Part shown: one piece after another, positions 43,414 to 52,018 of the stretch
Layout of the letters: every line of letters begins with the position of its first letter
How positions within the stretch are numbered: the stretch's first letter is position 1
Assembly (NCBI GenBank): GCA_035944135.1
Contig: DASZBM010000002.1
Span: 930,001-994,000 of the forward strand
DNA length: 64,000 nt
Source: Acidobacteriaceae bacterium
GTDB taxonomy: Bacteria > Acidobacteriota > Terriglobia > Terriglobales > Acidobacteriaceae
Direction of reading: 5' to 3'
Notes under the pieces: model-generated
Seen by the model: the letters and a program-made list of their open reading frames with translations, nothing else
Databases searched by the model: none
Told to the model about the DNA's origin: nothing
Program-made: the position numbers and the translations under genes

Positions 43414-43604
43414 GTTGCCTCCTCTAGTTCTTCGTCAGCAGAACGCAGCGTATTCGCTCGCGCCAAGACTCAGGAGGGCCCATCGAACGCAGCGACTTTA
43501 CACCTAAACCCGCCGAATCGCCTTAGAAAAAATAGAGGGGCGCATAGAACGGCAAACCGCCGCATCGCCTCGTATCATGAGGGCAAGCTCCCGGAGGATC
43601 CTTG

Positions 43605-44819
43605 ATGTCCGCCGATTTGGCTCACCCGCCTGCGTTTGTCGCCGCCGCCGCCACCCCAGACACCCGCGAAGTCGCGCGCACGTCCTCTGTGCCTTGGTAC
43701 ATCTGGGCCGGAGCGCTTGCCGTTACCTCAGCCTCCATCGGCGGCCAGTGGGACGTCGCCTGGCATCGCTCCATTGGTCGCGACAGCTTCTGGACACCCG
43801 CGCACATGGCCATCTACGCCTGCGGCGTCATCGCAGGAATCGTCGGCCTCTACCTCGTGCTCACCGCAACCTTCGGCAGGTCCGCCTATGCGGCGCGCCT
43901 GCGCGAGTTCTCCGTGAACGTCTTCGGTCTGCGCGCTCCGCTCGGTGTCTTCCTCGCCGGCTGGGGCGGCGTGGCCATGCTTACCTCCGCGCCGTTCGAC
44001 AACTGGTGGCACAACGCCTACGGCCTCGACGTCAAGATCGTCTCTCCGCCGCACACGCTCTTGATTCTCGGCATCCGCGCCATCGACGTCGGCATGATGT
44101 TCCTCATGCTCGCGGCCATGAATCGCGCCTCCGATGCCGGCGACGCGAACTTCAAAACGCTGCGTGCGCTCTTTCTTTATCTTGGCGGCTTGCTGCTCGG
44201 CGGACAGATGTTCTTCATCACCGAGTACACGCTGGACTTCATGCTGCATCGCGTCCTCGCGTACCTCTGTCTTGCTGTCGCCGTGCCGTTCGTGCTCGCG
44301 ATGATCTCCCAGGCCTCGCGATTCCGCTGGGCCGCAACAACCATCGCAGCCATCTACGCCGCATCCATCATCGCGTTCATCCTCATCTTTCCGCTCTTCC
44401 CCGCGCAGCCGAAGCTCGGCCCGGTCTACTTCCCCGTCACGCACCTCGTTCCGCCCAAGTTCCCCATCCTGCTCATCGCACCGGCGCTCGCGCTCGATCT
44501 CTTCTGGCAGCGCACAAGGAATTGGAAGCTCTGGCAGATTGCGCTGCTCTCCGGTGTCATCTTCGTTGCGGTGCTCGTCGCAGTCGAATGGCCCTTCGCA
44601 AAATTCCTCATGTCCCACGCCAGCCAGAACCGATTCTTCGGCACCATGTACTTCGACTACGGCACGCCTCCCAACAGCTACGAGCGCCTGCGCCGCTTCT
44701 TCCATCCGGATTCCGGCATGACGCTTTATCTCGGCCTGCTGCGCGCTTCCCTCTTCGCCGCCATCTCCACCTGGCTCGGCCTCCTCTTCGGCCGCTGGAT
44801 GCGTGGAGTGCAGCGATGA
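43605..44819 (+). CDS. Polytopic membrane protein of unknown function
   Basis: 404 residues, with about nine or ten membrane helices spread over the whole length. ATG 43605 has GGAGG seven bases upstream; a TTG one codon earlier is less likely. Conserved-looking polar residues in or near helices include QWDVAWHRSIGRDSFWTPAHMAIY, FDNWWHNAYG, SPPHTLLILGIRAIDVGMM and TEYTLDFMLHR. The clustered His/Asp/Trp could bind metal or heme, but I recognise no family. Its stop overlaps the start of the next gene (ATGA), so the two are translated together. Confidence 0.7.
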   Translation: MSADLAHPPAFVAAAATPDTREVARTSSVPWYIWAGALAVTSASIGGQWDVAWHRSIGRDSFWTPAHMAIYACGVIAGIVGLYLVLTATFGRSAYAARLREFSVNVFGLRAPLGVFLAGWGGVAMLTSAPFDNWWHNAYGLDVKIVSPPHTLLILGIRAIDVGMMFLMLAAMNRASDAGDANFKTLRALFLYLGGLLLGGQMFFITEYTLDFMLHRVLAYLCLAVAVPFVLAMISQASRFRWAATTIAAIYAASIIAFILIFPLFPAQPKLGPVYFPVTHLVPPKFPILLIAPALALDLFWQRTRNWKLWQIALLSGVIFVAVLVAVEWPFAKFLMSHASQNRFFGTMYFDYGTPPNSYERLRRFFHPDSGMTLYLGLLRASLFAAISTWLGLLFGRWMRGVQR

Positions 44820-46294
44820 TCCTCGCCAACTACAAGCGACTGCTCTTTGCATTCATCGCCGCGCTGCTCTTCGCCAGCAGCGCCTACGCGCACGTCGGCA
44901 ACAAAGACATCTACCAGACCGTCACCGTTGGCCCTTACAACCTCTTCATCACCATCCGCACACCGCTCGTCATCCCCGGCGTAGCCATCATCGAAGTCCG
45001 CTCCAGCGGAGCTCCGGTTAGCACCCTGACCATCACCCCACTCCCGCTCACCGGTGAAGCATCGAAGCACCCACCCACTCCGGACGCAATGAAAGTTTCG
45101 TCCAGCGATCGCCAGTTCTTCACCGGTTCGCTTTGGATCATGGAGTCCGGCTCGTGGCAGATCCGCTTCGGTATCGATGGCGCCGCCGGAAACGCAACCG
45201 CCAGCGTGCCCGTCCCGGCCGTTGCCCGGGGTGTGCTCCGCATGCAGCGCCCGCTCGGCCTCATGCTCGGCCTGCTCGGCTGCATTCTCGTACTCGGAAT
45301 CGTCGGGATCGTCATGGCAGCCGCGCGCGAAGCACGCCTAGTTCCCGGTGCCACTCCGAATTCCGCGCGACGCCGCCTCGCTCTCATCGCCGGTGCAGCC
45401 GCCTTCATCATCTGCGTCGCGATTATCTACCTTGGCGGCAAGTGGTGGAACGTCGAAGCTGCAGATTACGCCGCGGACATACATCACAACTCCGAGCTGC
45501 GCGCCACGCTGACCGGCAATCAACTCGCCCTCCTGATTGGAGATCCCGACCCCCAACCTGACGGCCCATGGAAGCCCGTCAAGAACTCCAATCTCCTCAC
45601 CGATCACGGGCACCTCATGCACCTCTACGCAATCCGCTGGCCGCAGATGGACGCAGTCTTCCACCTCCATCCCGTACCCACCGGCAAGAGCGGCTTCACG
45701 GACCCTCTCCCTGCGATGCCGCCAGGCACCTATCACCTCTATGCAGACGTCGTCTTCCCCAACGGCTTCCCCGAAACGGAAACCGCAAACCTCACCGTCC
45801 CAGCCGGCATGCCCGCATCGCCACTCGGCAGCGAGGATGCAAGCGCCACGCCGCCGCCACTCTCCTCTGGTGAACTCGGACCCGCCTGCAAACTCCCCGA
45901 CGGCTACACGATGGCCTGGGACAAACCCGCAACCCTGTCCGCAAACACTCCCTACGATCTCGTCTTCCACCTGCTCGACCCGCAGGGCCGCCCGGCAACC
46001 GACATGCAGCCATATCTCGGCATGGCTGGACACGCTGCCTTCGTCAAGACCGACGGCACCGCCTTCGCCCACACCCATCCAGAAGGCTCCGCCGCGATGC
46101 CGGCCGTCATGCTCGCCAATGAGTCCGACTCGATGGCCGGCATGCCCGACACGATGAACATGGCCGCCGAGGCAATCTCCTCCACCGTCGCCTTCCCCTA
46201 CGGCTTCCCCTCCGCCGGCCCTTATCGCATTTTCATCCAGATGAAGCACGGAAACACCGTCGAGACCGGTGTCTTCGACGCATCCGTTCACTAA
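44816..46294 (+). CDS. Exported protein with two membrane helices and a His/Met-rich periplasmic part
   Basis: 492 residues. The signal peptide MILANYKRLLFAFIAALLFASSAYAHVG is followed by a soluble N-terminal domain (to about 140), membrane helices near 150-175 and 190-212, and a C-terminal periplasmic domain. Two motifs stand out: DHGHLMHLYAIRWPQMDAVFHLHPVP, His-rich, and a Met-rich stretch ESDSMAGMPDTMNMAAE with HAAFVKTDGTAFAHTHPEG nearby. The HLHP pattern with a following beta sandwich occurs in putative periplasmic heavy-metal (copper) proteins. Metal binding is plausible but inferred. Coupled to the polytopic protein by a 4-base overlap. Confidence 0.7.
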   Translation: MILANYKRLLFAFIAALLFASSAYAHVGNKDIYQTVTVGPYNLFITIRTPLVIPGVAIIEVRSSGAPVSTLTITPLPLTGEASKHPPTPDAMKVSSSDRQFFTGSLWIMESGSWQIRFGIDGAAGNATASVPVPAVARGVLRMQRPLGLMLGLLGCILVLGIVGIVMAAAREARLVPGATPNSARRRLALIAGAAAFIICVAIIYLGGKWWNVEAADYAADIHHNSELRATLTGNQLALLIGDPDPQPDGPWKPVKNSNLLTDHGHLMHLYAIRWPQMDAVFHLHPVPTGKSGFTDPLPAMPPGTYHLYADVVFPNGFPETETANLTVPAGMPASPLGSEDASATPPPLSSGELGPACKLPDGYTMAWDKPATLSANTPYDLVFHLLDPQGRPATDMQPYLGMAGHAAFVKTDGTAFAHTHPEGSAAMPAVMLANESDSMAGMPDTMNMAAEAISSTVAFPYGFPSAGPYRIFIQMKHGNTVETGVFDASVH

Positions 46295-46321
46295 CTCAAT
46301 CCCGTCCGCATCCAACACACA

Positions 46322-47404
46322 GTGCCGCTCCCACTTCCATCACCCATCCTGCCCATGCTCGCCAAGCGCGTGGACGAAATCCCCTCCAACGCCGACGCCT
46401 GGGTCTTCGAACCCAAGTGGGACGGCTTCCGCACCGTCATCTTTCGCAGCGGCGACGAGCTGCTCATCCAAAGCCGCGACGGCAAGCCCCTCGATCGCTA
46501 CTTCCCCGAGCTCCGCGATCCCCTCCTCAAGCAACTCCCGCAGCAATGCGTCCTCGACGGCGAAATCGTCATCGCCAGCGACGGCGGTCTCGACTTCGAT
46601 GCCCTCACGCTCCGCATTCACCCGGCCGCCTCGCGCGTAAAGACACTCGCCGCGCAGCTTCCCGCCTCCGTCGTCTTCTTCGACCTGTTGCAGCTCGACG
46701 ACCGCGACCTCCGCAACGAGCCCTTCACTACACGCCGCGCCGAGCTCGAACGCATCCTCAAAAACCTCCGCGCTCCCCTGCACCTCACACCCGCAACCCG
46801 CGACCGCGACACCGCGCAGGACTGGTTCACGCGCTTCGAAGGCGCCGGTCTCGACGGCGTAATCGCCAAGCCCATCGCCGGCCCTTACACGCCCGACAAG
46901 CGCACCATGCTCAAGATCAAGCACGAGCGCGACTGCGATTGCGTCGTCGCCGGCTTCCGCTGGCACAAGGACGGCCAGGGCACCGCCGTCGGCTCACTTC
47001 TGCTCGGCCTCTATGACGCCGCCGGCAAGCTCCAGCATGTCGGCGTCTGCGCCAGCTTCACCGCCGCCAAACGCAAAGAGCTCGTCAAGTTCCTCGAGCC
47101 CTATCGCAAAGACGCCTTGCGCAACCACCCATGGGCAGACTGGCAAAGCGGAGTCGCACAGGCCAGCGGCCGCATGCCCGGCGGCCAATCGCGCTGGAGC
47201 GCAGGCAAAGACCTCAGCTGGGAGCCGCTCCGCATCGAGCTCGTTGTCGAGGTCGCCTACGAGCACATGCAGGGCACTCGCTTCCGTCACCTCGCCCACT
47301 TCCGCCGCTGGCGCCCCGACAAGCCCACCGCCACCTGCACCTACGAGCAGCTCGAAGTCGTCCCACCCCTCGAACTCATGACCATCTTCCCCGAGCGCTC
47401 CTAA
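46322..47404 (+). CDS. ATP-dependent DNA ligase, LigC-type
   Basis: A 360-residue ligase. Motif I FEPKWDGFRTVIF contains the adenylated Lys (K-W-D-G); motif III VLDGEIVIAS, motif IV DGVIAKPI and motif V KRTMLKIKHERDCDCVV follow, and an OB domain fills the C-terminal 140 residues (VGSLLLGLYDAAGKL). The layout is that of LigC-type ligases involved in stationary-phase or end-joining repair. The start is GTG 46322 or possibly ATG 46355 (MLAKRVDE). It is convergent with a LigD-type polymerase gene 31 bp away. Confidence 0.9.
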   Translation: MPLPLPSPILPMLAKRVDEIPSNADAWVFEPKWDGFRTVIFRSGDELLIQSRDGKPLDRYFPELRDPLLKQLPQQCVLDGEIVIASDGGLDFDALTLRIHPAASRVKTLAAQLPASVVFFDLLQLDDRDLRNEPFTTRRAELERILKNLRAPLHLTPATRDRDTAQDWFTRFEGAGLDGVIAKPIAGPYTPDKRTMLKIKHERDCDCVVAGFRWHKDGQGTAVGSLLLGLYDAAGKLQHVGVCASFTAAKRKELVKFLEPYRKDALRNHPWADWQSGVAQASGRMPGGQSRWSAGKDLSWEPLRIELVVEVAYEHMQGTRFRHLAHFRRWRPDKPTATCTYEQLEVVPPLELMTIFPERS

Positions 47405-47435
47405 CCCGCTCTTCCTAACTCCTCACCCCTAACTC

Positions 47436-48866
47436 CTAACTCTCTTTGCGCCACTCCCGCGTCGGATCATCATCCGGATCAGGCACACCCTGCGTCGGCC
47501 GCAACGCCTCCGGCACATGCCGCAGGTTCACGCGAATCCGATACCACACATACGAAGCCCCGCGCATACGGTCCACCAGCACATCATCCACCGCCAGCAA
47601 CGCCGCAGCCTCGGCGTGCTGTTGTTTCCAACGCTCCAGTCCCGCCTCCGCCGCAGCTTTGTCCGGACTCTGCGCCACCACGATCAGCGGCATCTTCGGC
47701 ACCCGCCCCGCCCGCTTCGCCTTCGGCTTACTCTCAGTCCCCTCCTGAGCCGCCGCGGGATCGCCGGTCACACCCTCGGCCGCACCCGCCGCAGCTTTCT
47801 TCCGCTTCGACTGCCCGCGAAACCGATGCGCTCCAAAGCCCTCCTCCATCTGATCCGAAAACTTCTTTGCCTTCGACGGAGCCACACGCCTGCCTTCGCC
47901 TTCCTGCTTCACAAAGTGCGGCGGCCACGGCGCATCGCCAATCCCCTCCGCCTCATCGCGCGCAGCCATCTCCAGCAGCGCATCCAGCACACCCGCATGC
48001 TCATCCATCGCCGCGTGCGGATCACCCACCTTCGCAAACCGCTCCGGCACCGTCAGCACCGTAAACTCCGCCGGATCGCACACCATCACCTCATCCCAGC
48101 GCAGCGGCGTACTCACCCGCGCATCCGGCAGCGGGCGCACTGAAAACGCAGAGCACGTCGTCCTGTCCTTCGCATTCTGGTTGTAATCCAGAAACACACC
48201 GTGCCGCTCTTCCTTCCACCACTTGCTGCTCGCCAGCGAACACCGTTTCTCCACCGCCCGAGCCAGCGCCAGCGCAGCCCGCCGCACCTCCGTAAAGCTC
48301 CAACTCGGCTCAATCCGTATGTTGATGTGCATTCCACGCGATCCGCTCGTCTTCGGCCACGCCACCAGGCTCAGCTCATCCAGTAGCGCCTTCACCTCCA
48401 TCGCCACCGTGCGCACATCCGCCCACTCCACCCCAGGCTGCGGATCAAGATCCACGCGCAACTCATCCGGATGATCCAGATCCGCCGTGCGCACCGGGTG
48501 CGGATGCAGCTCCATGCAGCCCAGGTTCACAATCCACGCCAGCCCCGCGGCATCATCCACCACCACCTCGTCCGCCGTCCGTCCTGACGGAAACGACAGC
48601 GTCACCGTCCGCATCCACTCCGGCAAATCGCTCGGCGCACGCTTCTGATAAAACGGCTCCGCCTCCGCGCCATTCACAAACCGCTTCAGGACAATCGGCC
48701 GATCCACAATGCCACGCAGCGCACCCGGAGCCACTGCCAGGAAGTAGCGCACGATGTCCAGCTTCGTCAGCTTCACGCCCTTGCTGAAGTAAGGCTTCGA
48801 CGGGCTGCTGATCCGCACCGTATGCCCCGCAACCTCCAGCAACTCGGAATCATCCGCCTTCGCCAT
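47436..48866 (-). CDS. LigD-type DNA repair polymerase (primase-polymerase) with extra C-terminal region
   Basis: A 476-residue protein. Residues 1-300 are the AEP-type polymerase domain found in LigD: TKLDIVRYFLAVAPGAL, PIVLKRFVNG, the catalytic RVDLDPQPG (two Asp), SGSRGMHINIRI and DYNQNAKDRTTCSAFSVR. Downstream is about 170 residues unlike the usual LigD: a Lys-rich linker (KAKKFSDQMEEGFGAHRFRGQ) and a terminal globular segment (WKQQHAEAAALLAVDDVLVD ... VWYRIRVNLRHVPEAL). No nuclease or ligase domain is fused. ATG 48866 has AAGGGGAG upstream. Its likely partner is the convergent LigC-type ligase; no Ku gene is seen. Confidence 0.88.
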   Translation of the reverse strand: MAKADDSELLEVAGHTVRISSPSKPYFSKGVKLTKLDIVRYFLAVAPGALRGIVDRPIVLKRFVNGAEAEPFYQKRAPSDLPEWMRTVTLSFPSGRTADEVVVDDAAGLAWIVNLGCMELHPHPVRTADLDHPDELRVDLDPQPGVEWADVRTVAMEVKALLDELSLVAWPKTSGSRGMHINIRIEPSWSFTEVRRAALALARAVEKRCSLASSKWWKEERHGVFLDYNQNAKDRTTCSAFSVRPLPDARVSTPLRWDEVMVCDPAEFTVLTVPERFAKVGDPHAAMDEHAGVLDALLEMAARDEAEGIGDAPWPPHFVKQEGEGRRVAPSKAKKFSDQMEEGFGAHRFRGQSKRKKAAAGAAEGVTGDPAAAQEGTESKPKAKRAGRVPKMPLIVVAQSPDKAAAEAGLERWKQQHAEAAALLAVDDVLVDRMRGASYVWYRIRVNLRHVPEALRPTQGVPDPDDDPTREWRKES

Positions 48867-48947
48867 CTCTCCCCTTCCTATCAGCAATCTCGCTTACCGT
48901 ACCGCCTGGTGTCCTAGGGTACCGGGAAATTTCAACGCTGCGATTCG

Positions 48948-48977
48948 TTGACTTATTTCTATCCACGGGCCTACAGT
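48948..48977 (+). promoter_or_regulatory. Sigma-70-like promoter for the gene at 49018
   Basis: TTGACT (48948-48953) and TACAGT (48972-48977) are separated by 18 bases, in the intergenic space after the polymerase gene start and 40 bases before the ATG of the next rightward gene, which has a strong TAGGAGGA ribosome site. The match is good for the -35 and moderate for the -10 box. Confidence 0.45.
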
Positions 48978-49017
48978 GCCACTCATTTCCCAACCCATCC
49001 ATAGGAGGAGCTGCATC

Positions 49018-50049
49018 ATGAGCGCTACCACCCGCTTCAGCAGACCGGGATTTCCGGGCCCAATCTTCTCCGGTCACGTTTACAAGATCACTGATCCCAC
49101 GAGCTTCTTCCTGCCCATTCTCGGTGGGCAACAAGGCCCGCCCCAGCAGGGCTTCCAGCCCTGGTCCGGCTTGGAAGTCAGGACGTGGTCGGTCAACGAC
49201 CTGATTCCGATCCCCTTGCCCGGTGGCTCAGCCCTGACCCAGGCCGACGGCAGCTTTGGCATCACCCAGCCCCCGCCAAACGCCACCGTGCCCGGCGGCA
49301 CACCCTCGGACGTCCGGTTCATGCTCGTCGTCACAGAAGGTTCGTTCCCCTTCCGCCCGCTGTACCGTTCGGACCTCAGCCTGAGCGTCGGGACTGCCGA
49401 GACCACCGAGCTCAACATGTACCTCCTGCCTGAAACAATCGACGTGAAGAACGGCATCACCGCCGGCAACGTCAGCACTGTGCTGAAGGGCTCAGCGCTA
49501 CCGGGCAACACTCAGATCACGGCCAATCCGAGCGGACTCTCCTTCTCGGGATCGCAATCCGGCGCGGACGTAAAGTTTGGCATCTCCATCGTCCCCGACA
49601 GGTCGTTCAACCTCAGCACGTTTCTTGACCTTGCGCTGAGTTCGTGGAATATCCATGTCGGCTGGCCGGCCGACTGGTGCACCAACGCCGACGACATTCT
49701 CGTTGAAATCGTGAACGGTCTGCAGGGAGCCGCGACCTCAATGAATTCAGCCGTGCTCACCGACATGGAGAAGTTCTTCGCCGCTGAAGAAGGCATCCCC
49801 CTCGGTACCGGCGGCTCCATCCCCTCCATCGTCAAAACGTTCTTCAACTCCGACGTGTCCGTGACCTTCATGGACATCACGTTTCCCACGCAGCACACCT
49901 GGTCCATATCCAACACCACCGACTCGACCGTCGTGGTTACAGGCGATCTCTGCGTCGGCTACCCCCGCCACCTGTCATCGGATCCGTCGACCATCCCGGT
50001 GTTCGAGGCGATGCGGTTGTCCCGGGCACTGCGCCCTGTGCTCGTCTAG
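49018..50049 (+). CDS. Protein of unknown function with Pro-rich N-terminus
   Basis: A 343-residue protein starting at ATG 49018 with a strong GGAGGA site. No signal peptide or membrane helix is seen (MSATTRFSRPGFPGPIFSGH). The first third is Pro/Gly-rich, with QQGPPQQGFQPWSG and FGITQPPPNATVPGGTPSDV. The middle has carboxypeptidase-like strand patterns (VRFMLVVTEGSFPFRPLYRSDL, EITELNMYLLPETIDV-like), and the rest an alpha-beta region including FLDLALSSWNIHVGWPADWC. No family is recognised. It ends 25 bp before an intergenic repeat. Confidence 0.7.
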   Translation: MSATTRFSRPGFPGPIFSGHVYKITDPTSFFLPILGGQQGPPQQGFQPWSGLEVRTWSVNDLIPIPLPGGSALTQADGSFGITQPPPNATVPGGTPSDVRFMLVVTEGSFPFRPLYRSDLSLSVGTAETTELNMYLLPETIDVKNGITAGNVSTVLKGSALPGNTQITANPSGLSFSGSQSGADVKFGISIVPDRSFNLSTFLDLALSSWNIHVGWPADWCTNADDILVEIVNGLQGAATSMNSAVLTDMEKFFAAEEGIPLGTGGSIPSIVKTFFNSDVSVTFMDITFPTQHTWSISNTTDSTVVVTGDLCVGYPRHLSSDPSTIPVFEAMRLSRALRPVLV

Positions 50050-50073
50050 GCTCTTGCCTCTGCTTTTGCTTCT

Positions 50074-50151
50074 TGCCCGGATCACCACAAAACCGGGTGC
50101 CCCATTCATGCGCGGTCTTTTCGCGCATGAGTGGGGTCGAAGTTTCACCCC
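50074..50151. repeat. Intergenic repeat with 15-bp hairpin, copy 1
   Basis: Shares GCCCGGATCAC-CACA-CCGGGTGCCCCATTCATGCGCG with a second copy at about 51916-52012. The core CCCCATTCATGCGCG (50100-50114) and CGCGCATGAGTGGGG (50122-50136) form a 15-bp stem with one G-T pair and a 7-base loop. It lies between the unknown protein gene and the APC permease gene; it may act as a REP-like element or terminator. Confidence 0.7.
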
Positions 50152-50264
50152 ACCTTCATCAACTCCCGCCGCATGCATTTCTATCTTGCACCGTCCCCAT
50201 TTCATCTGTACCTTCGCTTTCATCGATTTCCCATCCATCTCCAGACCACGCACGCAGAGGTCTC

Positions 50265-51713
50265 ATGCCCACCACCGCATTGCGGTCATCGTCCGCCGAA
50301 TCATCCGGCCTCGTCCAGGGTCTCGGCTTCATCCCGGCAACGGCCATCGTCGTCAGCACAATCGTTGGCAGCGGTGTCTTCCTCGTCGCCAGCGCCATGG
50401 CGCAGGCTACTGGCTCGCTCCGTATCATCCTTGCCGCGTGGGCTCTCGGCGCCGTCATTGCGCTGTGCGGAGCATTCTGTTTCGCCGAGCTTGGCGCTGC
50501 GCTGCCTGAGGCCGGCGGTCTCTACATTTACCTCACCCGCGCCCTCGGGCCCCTCTGGGGATTCCTCTTTGGCTGGATGAACTCGATAGTTGCACTTCCG
50601 GTCGCGGTCGCCGCGCTCGCCGCAGCCTTCGTGCGCTTCGCAGGCTTCATCTTCCCCGCCATGATCGCCCCCTGGCTCACCTTCCATTTCGCCAGCCATG
50701 TATTCACACTCTCCAAAGCGGAGCCTTCGGCAGCCGCGGTTGTCCTGCTTCTCACCGCGCTCAACTACCTCAGCGTTCGTGTCGGCGGTGCCGTTCAACT
50801 GATATGCAGCGTCATTAAGGTCGGGTCCGTCGTCGCCATCGTCATCGCAGGGATATTTTTCGCCAAACCGGCCGCCTATCTCGTAAGCCATCCAGCTGCA
50901 CTCGGCATAGGGGGCACTCTCACAACCCTGGTCTTAGCGCTCGTGCCTGTCATGTGGGCCTTTAACGGCATTCAAAACCTCGGCTACATGGGAGCCGAGA
51001 TACGCAACCCCGCCAAAAATATTCCCCGCGCTCTGCTCTGCGGAATTTTGATCGTAAGCATCCTGTATTTTCTAGCGAATTTCACGTACTTCCGCGTACT
51101 CTCCGTCAGCCAGGTCGCCTCCTCGCAGCACGTCGCATCGGACGTCATGCAGCTTGTCATCGGTTCGGGCAGCGCGATCTGGCTGACCGTTGCGATCGCA
51201 ATTTCAGTGCTCGCCACGCTGCATGCCGTCATCATGACGGAGGCACGCATCCCCTACGCCATGGCGCACCGAGGCTTGTTCTTCAAGCTCGCTGGACGGC
51301 TCCAGCCGCGCTTCCGCAGCCCCTCCGGTGCTCTGCTCCTCATCGGCACACTGGGCATGCTCATGGCTCTCACCGGCACCTTCGAGGAGCTGTTCTCGCT
51401 CTACATCTTCGTCATGTGGATCTTCTTCGCGCTCGGCGGCCTCGCCGTCATCCGCCTCCGCGCCACCGAACCCGACCTCCCGCGCCCCTACCGCGCCTGG
51501 GCCTATCCGCTAACGCCCATCATCTTCGCCGTGGCCGATCTCGCCGTCACCGTCAGCCTCTGGATCGCCCACCCCATCCGCTCTTCCCTTGGCCTCCTCC
51601 TCATCCTCGCCGGAATCCCCTTCTACGCCTACTGGCGACGCAATCAGGTTGCAACCCCTCCATCCCTCGAAAAACCCATGCCACCTCTCGAAGAACCCAC
51701 TCCCGCCCTCTAA
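50265..51713 (+). CDS. APC-superfamily amino acid permease
   Basis: 482 residues with about 12 membrane helices. The first helix contains the APC hallmark FIPATAIVVSTIVGSGVFLVASAMA, then ALPEAGGLYIYLTRALGP, a typical substrate-site region, and FNGIQNLGYMGAEIRNPAKNIPRAL. The start ATG 50265 places the conserved SGLVQGLGFIPATAIVV near residue 15; a much longer open frame upstream has no family support. The C-terminus is Pro-rich and short. The substrate, an amino acid or related compound, cannot be told. Confidence 0.88.
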   Translation: MPTTALRSSSAESSGLVQGLGFIPATAIVVSTIVGSGVFLVASAMAQATGSLRIILAAWALGAVIALCGAFCFAELGAALPEAGGLYIYLTRALGPLWGFLFGWMNSIVALPVAVAALAAAFVRFAGFIFPAMIAPWLTFHFASHVFTLSKAEPSAAAVVLLLTALNYLSVRVGGAVQLICSVIKVGSVVAIVIAGIFFAKPAAYLVSHPAALGIGGTLTTLVLALVPVMWAFNGIQNLGYMGAEIRNPAKNIPRALLCGILIVSILYFLANFTYFRVLSVSQVASSQHVASDVMQLVIGSGSAIWLTVAIAISVLATLHAVIMTEARIPYAMAHRGLFFKLAGRLQPRFRSPSGALLLIGTLGMLMALTGTFEELFSLYIFVMWIFFALGGLAVIRLRATEPDLPRPYRAWAYPLTPIIFAVADLAVTVSLWIAHPIRSSLGLLLILAGIPFYAYWRRNQVATPPSLEKPMPPLEEPTPAL

Positions 51714-52018
51714 CCTTTCGCGAACGCCCTAAGAAGCGTCATCCTGAGCGCAGCCATTCACGCTCGCGGGAATGGCGAAGTCGAAGGACCCCGACACCGT
51801 CAGCGCTACCGATACAGCCAACCCTTTCAACCACGAAATCCACAAACCCGGGTGGCCCAGGTTCCCGACGAGCGTTCTTTCCTCGTTGGGGTGGCTAGGC
51901 AAGGAACTTGTTTCTCGCCCGGATCACAACATACCCGGGTGCCCCATTCATGCGCGGCGTCGGGGTCGCCGGCGAGTTTGCTCGCTGGGGTGACAGAGCG
52001 CATGAGTGGGCCCGCAAA
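51714..52018. repeat. Intergenic block of three different repeat elements
   Basis: The 305-bp space between the APC permease and murB holds no gene but three recognisable repeat units. First, 51738-51794 starts GTCATCCTGAGCG and ends GTCGAAGGACCCC. Second, 51846-51905 starts CCCGGGTGGCCCAGGTTCCC and includes TCGTTGGGGTGGC. Third, 51916-52012 is a copy of the hairpin element at 50074, with CCCGGGTGCCCCATTCATGCGCG and CGCATGAGTGGGC separated by an insertion of about 35 bases. The GTCATCCTGAGCG unit resembles a widespread intergenic repeat in Acidobacteriota. Confidence 0.65.

Noticed and set aside
43577-44815. Rightward frame in front of the gene at 44816
   Set aside because: It is the shifted frame of the polytopic membrane protein gene, Arg/His-rich without a domain; only the part from ATG 44816 is real.
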